This document shows positions 16,719 through 24,531 of a stretch of 48,282 bases of DNA, piece after piece. Location of the stretch: positions 1 through 48,282 of the forward strand of contig CANSUS010000027.1 in the NCBI GenBank assembly GCA_947650155.1, read 5' to 3'. Below the pieces are notes generated by a model. The model ran no database searches, had not been told where the DNA came from, and saw nothing but the letters and a program-made list of their open reading frames with translations. The translations under genes were made by a program, and so were the position numbers. Origin of the DNA: an uncultured Lachnospiraceae bacterium (lineage in GTDB: Bacteria > Bacillota > Clostridia > Lachnospirales > Lachnospiraceae). Position 1 is the stretch's first letter. Each line of letters opens with the position of its first letter.

Positions 16719-17519
16719 TCATACCTCATTAGATTTCTCCCCCTTGCAATAAAACCACTCAATCATCCCCGCCACCCACTTCGGCCAAAACTTGCAAAAC
16801 ATTTCATAATCCTCTTTTGTTCTGTCATGATCTGCAATGATTGCTGTTGTTGCAGATTCTTCATGAATCCTGTGATACATCAGAATATCCTTACAATATA
16901 CAAAAGCTCCTTTGAATTGGGAAATTTTCTCCCATGCCTGCCAGTCCACATCGCTTCGATAGCCTGACGTAAAAATTGTAGCAGGAAGATTCTCTTTCAC
17001 AAAAGTAACTGACGGACAACAAATAGGAGACCCCAACGACAAAATCCGCCGCCTGACAAATCGTATTTGCTGTAATGTTTTAATTCTTAAAGGAAATAAC
17101 ATAATCCGTTTTATTTTCAAAAGTCTGTTATTTGTTACCCTTTTTTTATTTCTGATCTCTCCATAATCCGTAAATGCAATCAATGGTTTTTCATGTCTGT
17201 TTATATTTTCTAATATCTTCTTTGCAAAATCAGGTTCATATACATCATCCTGATGTGCAATCGTTACAACTCTGCCTTCTGCTTTGCTCAGCCCAAAATT
17301 CCAGTCCTCGGCAATTCCACTCTTTCCCCTGTTTATATAATATTCTAACTGATACTTTTCTACCAGATTTTCTATATATGCATTAGGCGTAGAAGTAACC
17401 AGTATTATCTCTGCAGGTATTTTCTGCCCTTTCAATGAGCGAATACATTCTTCCAAATAGGGACTCTCTTTATAAGCACATATAACAAATATATAATCTG
17501 CTGCTGTAAAATTACTCAT
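16719..17519 (-). CDS. Glycosyltransferase family 2
   Basis: A GT-A fold transferase of about 266 residues. IFVICAYKESPYLEECIRSL opens the nucleotide-binding domain, and TIAHQDDVYEPDF supplies the acidic metal site. The region WNFGLSKAEG just before it is also typical of GT2. I prefer the start at 17519, which follows GGGAGCGG; an ATG four codons upstream lacks a ribosome site. It is the last gene of a three-gene set with the DUF2304 and DPM1-like genes. The acceptor and donor are unknown. Confidence 0.87.
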   Translation of the reverse strand: MSNFTAADYIFVICAYKESPYLEECIRSLKGQKIPAEIILVTSTPNAYIENLVEKYQLEYYINRGKSGIAEDWNFGLSKAEGRVVTIAHQDDVYEPDFAKKILENINRHEKPLIAFTDYGEIRNKKRVTNNRLLKIKRIMLFPLRIKTLQQIRFVRRRILSLGSPICCPSVTFVKENLPATIFTSGYRSDVDWQAWEKISQFKGAFVYCKDILMYHRIHEESATTAIIADHDRTKEDYEMFCKFWPKWVAGMIEWFYCKGEKSNEV

Positions 17520-17566
17520 TCCCGCTCCCATCTGTATGTTTCAGCTTAATACTTTCCGAAACTCAT

Positions 17567-17962
17567 TCAGCATTTTCCTTCTTCTTTCGCCATATCTGTA
17601 TGCTTCCTCCCAGCCTCTTCCAACTCTCTGAGCCTTTTTTCCAACATCGCATTTTCCTGAATCAATATCCGTATTTTCATCGTCTGTCTCGAAACAATCG
17701 ACGTCAGCGCCATTAATATAATAATAATGAATCCAATACACAAAACAAAAAGTCCATTCATCGGACTTTCAATCCCAAGCATTCGCACCAAATATACCAG
17801 AAGCTGTGGGAAAATCACAAAGGCCCCCAGCACTACGCCGCTTAAAATCCAAAGTAACGTATACTTCAGCTCTAATGCTTTTCTTTTTAAAAACAACAGG
17901 ATCAGTATAAAATAACAGCCTACGGCAAAAATCAGAATAATCCTTAAATTTGTTTGTATCAT
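17567..17962 (-). CDS. DUF2304 family small membrane protein
   Basis: This 131-residue protein has three hydrophobic helices in its first 90 residues (LRIILIFAVGCYFILILLFL, the LLWILSGVVLGAFVIF stretch, and FVLCIGFIIIILMAL), followed by a charged coiled-coil tail (IRILIQENAMLEKRLRELEE). That layout matches DUF2304, which is regularly encoded next to DPM1-like GT2 enzymes in bacteria. The gene starts six bases after the DPM1-like stop, so the two are probably translated together. It may anchor the transferase or help handle its polyprenyl-phosphate sugar product. No enzymatic motif is visible. Confidence 0.8.
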   Translation of the reverse strand: MIQTNLRIILIFAVGCYFILILLFLKRKALELKYTLLWILSGVVLGAFVIFPQLLVYLVRMLGIESPMNGLFVLCIGFIIIILMALTSIVSRQTMKIRILIQENAMLEKRLRELEEAGRKHTDMAKEEGKC

Positions 17963-17968
17963 GGCTTT

Positions 17969-18679
17969 CTATCTCCTAATCCCAAAACTAACCCTGCAAA
18001 TAATAATAGCCAATGTCACTTTCACCATATAATAGACAGATTTCCACGCATGAATGGAGCTTGTCCCGCTTTGTCTTTCCTGCATGGTAACCGGAACTTC
18101 TTTAATCTTTCCCCGGTGCATTACTGCCGCCACAATTGCCTCCGGCTCCGGATAATCGCTGGGATAACTGTCTGCGTATATTTCGATAAATCTTCTGTTT
18201 ACAGCTCTGTAACCGCTTGTTACATCCTTTACCCTCCTGCCGGTACATATAAAAATCAAACCGCTTAAGAAATGGATTCCAAAACGTCTGACTGAAGAGG
18301 ATTGAAAACCTTCCCGCTCAATGAAACGGGAGCCAATTGCAATGTCCGCTTCTCCTTTTTCTAACGGTTCCAAAACCTTTGACAGCTGTGAAACGTCATG
18401 CTGCCCGTCTCCATCGATCTGCACTGCGATTTCGTAACCATTCCTCTGTGCGTACTGATATCCCGTCTGTACAGCACCGCCAATCCCAAGATTAATAGGC
18501 AGATCCAAAAAACAGTATCCCCTGCTTTGACAAATGCTTCTCGTAGCGTCCTTTGATCCGTCATTGATGATAACATAATCATACTGGGGATAATTTTCAA
18601 TTATATTATCTACCAGTTTTTCTATGTTTTCCGCTTCTCTATATGCCGGTATGATAATTAAAGGATTTTTCGTCTGCAT
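17969..18679 (-). CDS. Polyprenyl-phosphate sugar synthase, DPM1-like GT2
   Basis: The motifs PLIIIPAYREAENIEKLVDNI, VIINDGSKDAT, the NLGIGGAVQTGY block and VQIDGDGQHD match the dolichol-phosphate-mannose-synthase-like branch of GT2. SGYRAVNRRFIEI and the VTMQERQSGTSSI tail complete the family pattern. Such enzymes move a sugar from a nucleotide donor to undecaprenyl phosphate; GT-C transferases then use the product outside the membrane. It has 236 residues and lacks the C-terminal membrane helices of GtrB, which the adjacent DUF2304 protein might replace. GAGGAGATAGTATAA precedes the ATG. The multi-pass GT-C-like genes at 24532-31488 are possible users of the product. Confidence 0.88.
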   Translation of the reverse strand: MQTKNPLIIIPAYREAENIEKLVDNIIENYPQYDYVIINDGSKDATRSICQSRGYCFLDLPINLGIGGAVQTGYQYAQRNGYEIAVQIDGDGQHDVSQLSKVLEPLEKGEADIAIGSRFIEREGFQSSSVRRFGIHFLSGLIFICTGRRVKDVTSGYRAVNRRFIEIYADSYPSDYPEPEAIVAAVMHRGKIKEVPVTMQERQSGTSSIHAWKSVYYMVKVTLAIIICRVSFGIRR

Positions 18680-18784
18680 TTATACTATCTCCTCTTTAGA
18701 ATCATCATTTCATTTTTGTGACAATATCATTGTTTATTATATACCAGGCTGGCACAAGACATTCGATCATACTGTCAAAAAACT
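18680..18784 (-). promoter_or_regulatory. Probable promoter region of the DPM1-like operon
   Basis: A TATAAT hexamer lies at 18741-18736 on the minus strand, next to the small inverted repeat CCAG-G-CTGG. No good -35 box sits at the standard spacing, although TGG before TATATA could act as an extended -10. The stretch separates the GT2 operon from the AbrB-like gene. Confidence 0.35.
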
Positions 18785-19039
18785 TTAATGCGTATATGTT
18801 ACCTGTTGATCTTTAAACTGAATTGACAGATCTTTGCAATCCAACTCCCACAAGTTATATTGTTTTGGCATACCCTCTGTAAATACACCCTCTCTGCTGC
18901 CTGAAAAGGGACGGATAATCAATTTATCTTTGTATACGATACACTCTGCACTGTCTTTAAATCCCAGCATAATTAAAAGTTCTTTTGGGATTGTTATTTC
19001 TCCGTCCATTGAAATGTTCAATCTTTCTATTATCATCAA
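18785..19039 (-). CDS. AbrB/SpoVT-like DNA-binding domain protein
   Basis: This 84-residue protein begins with the swapped-hairpin pattern ERLNISMDGEITIPKELLIMLGF, followed by DSAECIVYKDKLIIRPF, as in AbrB/MazE/SpoVT family DNA-binding domains. The remaining 35 residues are acidic to neutral and of unknown role. GAGAG precedes the ATG. It has its own promoter (19126-19154) with an inverted repeat between promoter and start, which suits autoregulation. No toxin-like partner is adjacent, so it is either an orphan antitoxin-type regulator or a regulator of neighbouring genes. Confidence 0.75.
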   Translation of the reverse strand: MMIIERLNISMDGEITIPKELLIMLGFKDSAECIVYKDKLIIRPFSGSREGVFTEGMPKQYNLWELDCKDLSIQFKDQQVTYTH

Positions 19040-19089
19040 CTCTCTTTTACCCTCGCTTCTTTATACGCATTAATATTCCATACGCGCAC

Positions 19090-19116
19090 TTTCGTTTGTG
19101 CTTTCATTCAACGAAA
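19090..19116. promoter_or_regulatory. Inverted repeat, candidate operator of the AbrB-like gene
   Basis: TTTCGTT at 19090-19096 is mirrored by AACGAAA at 19110-19116, with a 13-base spacer. It lies between the promoter and the start codon, a place where a repressor would block transcription. Confidence 0.4.
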
Positions 19117-19125
19117 ACCGACATT

Positions 19126-19154
19126 ATTCTACCATTGTTCATAGCCGCCTGCAA
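19126..19154 (-). promoter_or_regulatory. Sigma-A promoter of the AbrB-like gene
   Basis: On the minus strand TTGCAG (19154-19149), a 17-base spacer and TAGAAT (19131-19126) form a good vegetative promoter. TGG directly before TAGAAT also fits an extended -10. Confidence 0.6.
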
Positions 19155-19193
19155 GTTGATAATGTACTTATTTATCGCACTGTCAAAATACCG

Positions 19194-19841
19194 TTACTCT
19201 ACAGCCTCTTTCATCCCCTGCCATTCTGTCAGATTTCCAAAATATCCCGCCTCCACATAATCTGTCACAAAATCTTTTTTCTCAATAAATTGGATTTCTT
19301 TATAAAACTGACCTTCATATTTCTTTTTTGTATTCCCGACCGCCTCCATAAATTCCTGCTCATCTGAAAAAGTCTTTGTTATGCTAACATCCCTTTCCGT
19401 ATTTCCTTTTATGGGTCTCATAGTATTAAGTGCATTATTAATTCTGCGCACACCCTCTCCATAATTTAACGTATCGTTATAAACCAGCAGCATGTTTAGT
19501 TTTTTTGATAACTCTGTACTCTTTTTATTTCTGTAAAAAGTTTCAGTCAGCATCATATGAGTATCCACGATTTTTATTTCAATTTCATTATAATATTCTT
19601 TCAAATTGTGATAATTGGTGTTTTTAAATTCTATCACCAATTGATTACGCTGATCGTAATAATAGGCGTCGCATGATTTCAATTTTTCATCATGCCTGTA
19701 ATACTTACAAAATTCGTCCTTTATCTGATCCAGATCATATACCTCATATCTATCAGCCTCCGATGAAAGCAGATATCCGCCTTTACTTGACTTCGACGTT
19801 TCATATAAATTTGATACAATTACATTTCTTTTGTATTCCAC
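19194..19841 (-). CDS. Putative PD-(D/E)XK-like protein paired with an AAA ATPase
   Basis: I do not recognise a named family. Counting from the chosen start, D58 (in SCDAYYYD) and E71-F-K73 (in LVIEFKN) reproduce the D-x(10-15)-E-x-K core of PD-(D/E)XK nucleases, with the expected strand-like hydrophobic residues around them. The protein is soluble, about 215 residues, and rich in Tyr, Asn and Lys. A GTG at 19841 follows GGAGAGG and is preferred; an upstream GTG at 19859 overlaps the ATPase stop (GTGA) but lacks a ribosome site. It is the third gene after a zinc ribbon and an ATPase. An ATPase plus nuclease pair is a common layout in anti-phage systems, so a defence effector is plausible but unproven. 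Confidence 0.6.
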   Translation of the reverse strand: MEYKRNVIVSNLYETSKSSKGGYLLSSEADRYEVYDLDQIKDEFCKYYRHDEKLKSCDAYYYDQRNQLVIEFKNTNYHNLKEYYNEIEIKIVDTHMMLTETFYRNKKSTELSKKLNMLLVYNDTLNYGEGVRRINNALNTMRPIKGNTERDVSITKTFSDEQEFMEAVGNTKKKYEGQFYKEIQFIEKKDFVTDYVEAGYFGNLTEWQGMKEAVE

Positions 19842-19855
19842 GAGTCCTCTCCATC

Positions 19856-21127
19856 TCACATAATCATGTTAAAAGGCTCCGCCATTTTATCGTAAATAAC
19901 TCCCAGTTTATCGGTTACACATTCACTTTGGCTCATCCCCGTTACAAGATCCTTTTTCATCATATAAAAATTACATTTTTCCAAAACCTGATAACGGTCA
20001 GCATAGTATTCTATTGCTCTCACAAAATATGGACTATGTGAATTGATATAAATCACAATATCAAGATTGATATGAAGAAGTACTAATAAATGCGCCAGCT
20101 TTAACTGCCACTCAGGATGCAGGTTTGTCTCCGGTTCATCTATAATCAGACAGACATGTTCCAAAAATACTCCATTATTGACAAGACTTTGTAAAATCAG
20201 AAAAATCTTCATCCCCGACGCAATATTAGAAAGTTCAATGTTGCCATCACACCATCTGTCACGATATATGAGCTGACCATCGTCAAAGTAAAATTCCCCC
20301 TCCAGCACTTCTTGCAGCAGTTTTTGGATCTGCTGCTTTTGTTCTTCGATTTTATTGTATTCTTCCGCCACAAAATAGATCCGGTTCCGTTCTTCCATCA
20401 GCAGCTTTGTAAGTTGTGCATCTGCATAAGATATGGTTCTGGAGCGCTCGGCCGAATAAAGTTTTTTGTAAGTTCCTACTGCATCCATCAAATCCGGCGT
20501 TGTAATATAGACAGGCTGGATAGAAACTGACTCATATGCCATATCCAGTTCTGAAATTTTCTGATACTGTATAGTTACTCTGGTGTTCAGTCCATGACCC
20601 GCACAGGAAATGATACCTTCCCTGTCATTTTTTAAACAGTTAACCTGGTTTCGGAACACTTCTCCTATAACCATCTGTGCAGCATATTGATTATAATAAT
20701 CTAAATCTCTGTCTGCAATCGCATTATATTTTTCAAATAATATCTGGATATTTTCCTCCATCTCTTTTTCATCCCAACACCTGTCAGGTGTCTTCTCTTT
20801 AATGTATTCTTTCATTTCCTGAATAAAGACGACAGAATCTCCATTTGCTTCCTTACTGATATCATCAAGCTTTTTTAAAAATGCTGATGTAGTAACATTT
20901 AAATACGACAGATATCTTCTTCCCCAACTCACGCTGCAGCTGCGCATACTGCGTTTTTTCTGAGCCTGTGCTTTCTGCAGGGAATCATTTGATATTTCCA
21001 ATATTGAATACATAGACTTACTGATCGTACTTTTCCCCGTTCCATTTTCACCGGCAACAACTGTAATACCCTGTATTTCAATATCTGCTTTTTCTACTCT
21101 TCCAATATTTCTTATTTCCAGTTTCAT
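19856..21127 (-). CDS. AAA/ABC-type ATPase (AAA_21, OLD-like head without TOPRIM)
   Basis: This SMC/OLD-type ATPase has 423 residues. Walker A is GENGTGKST (26-34), a degenerate signature is at NIASGMK (301-307), Walker B is CLIIDEPE with NLHPEW following (326-340), and SHSP (363-366) is the switch histidine. Residues 90-290 form a helical insertion with no TOPRIM nuclease domain, so nuclease activity, if any, would come from the partner encoded at 19194-19841. AGGAGCAGCTGTAT precedes the ATG, and only 35 bases separate it from the zinc-ribbon gene stop. Similar ATPases act as sensors in defence systems such as Septu, Gabija or retron-linked modules. Which type this is cannot be settled from sequence reading. 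Confidence 0.85.
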   Translation of the reverse strand: MKLEIRNIGRVEKADIEIQGITVVAGENGTGKSTISKSMYSILEISNDSLQKAQAQKKRSMRSCSVSWGRRYLSYLNVTTSAFLKKLDDISKEANGDSVVFIQEMKEYIKEKTPDRCWDEKEMEENIQILFEKYNAIADRDLDYYNQYAAQMVIGEVFRNQVNCLKNDREGIISCAGHGLNTRVTIQYQKISELDMAYESVSIQPVYITTPDLMDAVGTYKKLYSAERSRTISYADAQLTKLLMEERNRIYFVAEEYNKIEEQKQQIQKLLQEVLEGEFYFDDGQLIYRDRWCDGNIELSNIASGMKIFLILQSLVNNGVFLEHVCLIIDEPETNLHPEWQLKLAHLLVLLHINLDIVIYINSHSPYFVRAIEYYADRYQVLEKCNFYMMKKDLVTGMSQSECVTDKLGVIYDKMAEPFNMIM

Positions 21128-21162
21128 ATACAGCTGCTCCTATCCACGTACACAAGCACGCG

Positions 21163-21447
21163 TTATTCCTCATCGTTCTCCTCCAATTTATCTGACAAAT
21201 CCTCAAAACAAATCGGACAAAGACATTCGTCCACCAACTCCTCTGTCTCTATCAGATTATTGCAAAACGGACATCTTATTACATCACCAACTTCTTCGTC
21301 CCAAAAATCCTCATCCTCTATTTCGTCATCCGGTATACTTCCATATACATTTTCACACTCGTCACAATACCACAGCCTATCGCTTTCCAAAATAAAAAGC
21401 GTATTCTTACCACAATGCCTGCAATACATTTCCCGATTATTTGCCAT
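21163..21447 (-). CDS. Small acidic double zinc-ribbon protein
   Basis: This 94-residue protein has two CxxC pairs in its first third (C9, C12 and C28, C31) and two more later (C59, C62 and C77, C80), enough for two structural zinc sites. Between and after them lie very acidic stretches (DDEIEDEDFWDEE and EENDEE). There is no enzyme motif. I choose the ATG at 21447, which follows GGAG; the longer frame to 21489 runs through a GC-rich hairpin and has no site. It leads the ATPase/PD-(D/E)XK set and could be an adaptor, nucleic-acid-binding or regulatory subunit. Function unknown. Confidence 0.7.
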   Translation of the reverse strand: MANNREMYCRHCGKNTLFILESDRLWYCDECENVYGSIPDDEIEDEDFWDEEVGDVIRCPFCNNLIETEELVDECLCPICFEDLSDKLEENDEE

Positions 21448-21458
21448 AATATCTCCAT

Positions 21459-21473
21459 GCCGCCTCCGGCGGC
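21459..21473. promoter_or_regulatory. GC-rich hairpin in the leader of the zinc-ribbon gene
   Basis: GCCGCC and GGCGGC pair around a three-base loop, 12 bases before the zinc-ribbon ATG. On the mRNA the hairpin buries a GGAGG sequence, while a second GGAG just after it stays free. This could limit translation. It lacks a T-run and is not a terminator. Confidence 0.45.
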
Positions 21474-21536
21474 TCAAATAGTAATACAAAATGCTGCTTT
21501 TGCATACTCATTTTCAAATTGAAACACTTTCGTAAT

Positions 21537-21565
21537 ATTTTAGCATTATTCCCACTAAACCGCAA
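21537..21565 (-). promoter_or_regulatory. Candidate promoter of the zinc-ribbon/ATPase/nuclease-like operon
   Basis: On the minus strand TTGCGG (21565-21560), a 17-base spacer and TAAAAT (21542-21537) lie about 90 bases before the zinc-ribbon ATG. The -35 box matches the consensus in four of six positions. Confidence 0.4.
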
Positions 21566-21636
21566 GCTCATACTAGTTCTTGGCCCTGAAAGGTACATTG
21601 CGTCTTGTTACAATTCCGCCTTCATCAATTCCCCGT

Positions 21637-24489
21637 CTACTTCCCTAAGCGTTCCCTGAATTTATATGTATACAGCCTGATCTGATCAAGCACTATCATA
21701 TCATATTCCTCTTCCGAGTGATCTAACCGGTATACCGTCTCAGCCAATTCTAAAAGCAGGTCACAGACTTCCCCTTCCTTTCCTTCAAACCAGCCATCTC
21801 TGTCAGAGTCCCCGTACCATGTCACGCACCGGTGAGCCGTTTCTGCCAAAATGTTGGAAAATTTCGACTCATAAGCATCTTGATTCATCTCATAAAATTG
21901 TTTTAATACCACCAATGCCTGAAGGAGTGATGACACATCATAAAATACCGTATCAAAATACACGGCTCCGCCTGAAGAAAAATAGTTTTTAAAAAGCGGC
22001 AGGGTTTCTTCACTCACATGCTCTAAATTTTTATCTATCTCCTTCCAGAATCGACAGCTTTCTAATATCAGAAAAATTTCTTCAAATTTTTTTGCAAAAT
22101 TAATTCCTGAAATTCTATATTGCTCTCCCTTCAATTCTTCTTCTAATTTTTTACAAAAAATTTTAACACCCTCCAATTTATCAGTTGGGGTAGAGTCTGT
22201 AAATCGAGACTGTCTATCGATCTCTTCCATTCTATCATATAAGTGTTCGATATCCGAAGGCTGACGCATATTCCAGCAGCGATCTACTGTCTCCACTGAA
22301 AATACCACAGATAGAACATAATGGAACCGCCAGGAATACGCAGCAATGATCCTTTGTGAAATGATAGATCCCTCCTGAATACATAGGTTTCTTTCCCGAT
22401 TCGATATAGCAGACCGCTTCAAATAATCCGTCAGCATATTTGATAATTCCAGAAATTCTTTCCGGTCTGCTGCCAGCCATCCATGCTGGTCCCCCATACG
22501 GTCTAAAATACTTCTTAAATATTCTTCTCTGTAAGGACCGTTTAAAGAAAATATGCTTTCACAAATTGCTACCGTCCGCTTTAAATCCTCATAATTTTCC
22601 GCATATTTCACATATGCTTTAATATGATCCATTTTTACATGATTTTCGCGCAATTCCTCCAGATATTTTTCCTTTTCGGTCTTCATTTTCTTAAATTCGA
22701 CAACGTCTATATTATAAAGAATTTCCTGAAGCACATGCTCCCTTTTTTCCCGGTTAAGCGCCATACTGCCCGTTTCAAACAATATACTCACATGACAATC
22801 TTTCTCCCTCATTCTGATCTCTGTAAAGTCCCTGTATTTTTTCAAATTATAAAACGCTTCCGGCAGCATATTTTTGATGAACTGGACTTCTATCACCGCC
22901 TCTATCCAGTCTTCCTTTTGAAATTCCCGTCCGCACTCTTCCACGCTTTCATTCAGATTTGCCAGATTCCACTTGATCCCCTTTAAATAATTTTTTACCT
23001 TTCGGGAATTTGTCATATTTCTCTCTATTTCAGATTGCAATTGCTTCAGTTTTTCGATCTGTTTTTCATCTTGTTTTCTTTTTGCTTCCTGCTTTGTCAA
23101 GTCTCCGCCTTGATATTGTGTTTTTCTTTCTTCTATTTTAGAACACTCATTTTGAAACCTGCCCAACGTTTCTTTGGCACATAGATACACCATGCTCCGA
23201 ATCTCATCTGCACTTCTGTCTTTCAGGAAAATGCTGTTCATCCCCTGCAAAAATGCATCATCCAGTATGATTTCACCATAATAATCAAGGATCTCATCAT
23301 AATTCTCTCTGCATAGGTCTAAGGTATAGCTGATATATTTTTCAATGGAGTGCGCGCTTCGGCACTTGCCGTCCTTTTCAGGCCAAAAGGTCTCCTGATC
23401 CGCCAGAAAAATCGTCTTGCATTTCGTCAGTTCCGTTGTACTCTCCCGAATCACCTTAAACATCTTATCCTGATATTCTTCGTCGCACCGGTCCAGATCG
23501 TCTATAATCAGATAGACCGTTCCTTCCAGTTCTTCCAGCTTTTCATTAAGGTACTCCTTACTGCTGGCGCCTTTATCCATCCCGCACAGTTTTGCTATTT
23601 TATCCAGAAATTTCAGTTTTGCATGCTCTTCCAACACCCCTGCAAACGCGCCAAAGTACTCTTCTATTAACCCGCCTCGTTCAATATAAATATTCTTTTT
23701 CTGCAAAACCTCCAGTATCTTATTTGAGATCTCCTCCATAACAGTCGAAACCGACTTTTCACTGCCTGCATTGACCCATATAAACTGATCCCCTTCTTCG
23801 GTAAGCCTTGCCTCCAGCGCCTTTACAAAACTGCTTTTTCCCGCTCCCCACGTGCCGGAAATCAGAATGGCATAAGGTTCCTTTTTCTGCTGCTCCAGAA
23901 TAGAAAGAAAACTTTCCAGCTGCCTTTTTCTTGTTCCATATAAATGAGAGTTAGGCTGGTCCGACCCTTCCCAATTCTCTGATTCTTCCTCTTCCTTTTG
24001 CCGTTTCTTTTCAAATTCTTCATACCAGAGAGGCAGAATCCGCATAAACACAATCAGCGATACGCCCGCCATCCATTCCTCCAGTTCCAGATGGTTCATC
24101 GCCGCCAGTAAAAATATTTCAACAAATACAAGATACTGCACATAAACTGCCGTCCGTAAAGCGGGACGGATTATTTTTCGGTAAATAAGCATCTGTCCCG
24201 TCAGATTTAATACAAGGAATCCCATCACTGCAAGAAAAACCATCACATTAAAGTAAGCATATTCTATATCCGGCACTGCGCCCAATCCCTGCAGAAACGC
24301 TCCAATCCCTGCAAATAAAAGCGTGCAGAAAGCAGGCGGAAACAGTTTACTTAAGATATATCTTTTATTCGTTTTCAAGGAACATACAGCGAAAATAACA
24401 ACGCCCCATAAAACGGCGCTGACCCCCAAAAGAAACTTATCGCTACTTTTAAAATAGAAATCTATCATGCGTTCTATTGTACTGATCAT
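21637..24489 (-). CDS. KAP family P-loop NTPase with N-terminal membrane segments
   Basis: This 950-residue protein begins with about five hydrophobic helices (roughly residues 20-37, 52-70, 80-103, 113-130, 140-153). It then has a KAP-type NTPase: Walker A GTWGAGKSS (212-220) and Walker B VYLIIDDLDRC (325-335), where the LDR triplet is characteristic. The rest is long, helical and coiled-coil rich (for example the EERKTQ to EIERNM stretch), ending in a charged domain with no known motif. KAP proteins are membrane-associated NTPases; one, PifA, excludes phage. Here it sits beside an ATPase/nuclease-like set inside a glycan region, so defence is a reasonable guess. AAAGGAACATAAG precedes the ATG. 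The family call is firm; the role is open. Confidence 0.87.
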   Translation of the reverse strand: MISTIERMIDFYFKSSDKFLLGVSAVLWGVVIFAVCSLKTNKRYILSKLFPPAFCTLLFAGIGAFLQGLGAVPDIEYAYFNVMVFLAVMGFLVLNLTGQMLIYRKIIRPALRTAVYVQYLVFVEIFLLAAMNHLELEEWMAGVSLIVFMRILPLWYEEFEKKRQKEEEESENWEGSDQPNSHLYGTRKRQLESFLSILEQQKKEPYAILISGTWGAGKSSFVKALEARLTEEGDQFIWVNAGSEKSVSTVMEEISNKILEVLQKKNIYIERGGLIEEYFGAFAGVLEEHAKLKFLDKIAKLCGMDKGASSKEYLNEKLEELEGTVYLIIDDLDRCDEEYQDKMFKVIRESTTELTKCKTIFLADQETFWPEKDGKCRSAHSIEKYISYTLDLCRENYDEILDYYGEIILDDAFLQGMNSIFLKDRSADEIRSMVYLCAKETLGRFQNECSKIEERKTQYQGGDLTKQEAKRKQDEKQIEKLKQLQSEIERNMTNSRKVKNYLKGIKWNLANLNESVEECGREFQKEDWIEAVIEVQFIKNMLPEAFYNLKKYRDFTEIRMREKDCHVSILFETGSMALNREKREHVLQEILYNIDVVEFKKMKTEKEKYLEELRENHVKMDHIKAYVKYAENYEDLKRTVAICESIFSLNGPYREEYLRSILDRMGDQHGWLAADRKEFLELSNMLTDYLKRSAISNRERNLCIQEGSIISQRIIAAYSWRFHYVLSVVFSVETVDRCWNMRQPSDIEHLYDRMEEIDRQSRFTDSTPTDKLEGVKIFCKKLEEELKGEQYRISGINFAKKFEEIFLILESCRFWKEIDKNLEHVSEETLPLFKNYFSSGGAVYFDTVFYDVSSLLQALVVLKQFYEMNQDAYESKFSNILAETAHRCVTWYGDSDRDGWFEGKEGEVCDLLLELAETVYRLDHSEEEYDMIVLDQIRLYTYKFRERLGK

Positions 24490-24531
24490 CTTATGTTCCT
24501 TTCCTTACCCTTCTAAAAGCTTTTACTGTCC

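Noticed and set aside
17541-17741. Open frame of 66 codons overlapping the DUF2304 gene on the same strand
   Set aside because: It lies in another frame of a gene with a clear family match, has no ribosome site and encodes a low-complexity charged peptide.
21459-21473. GC-rich hairpin as a rho-independent terminator
   Set aside because: No T-run follows the stem on either strand, and it lies 12 bases before a start codon.
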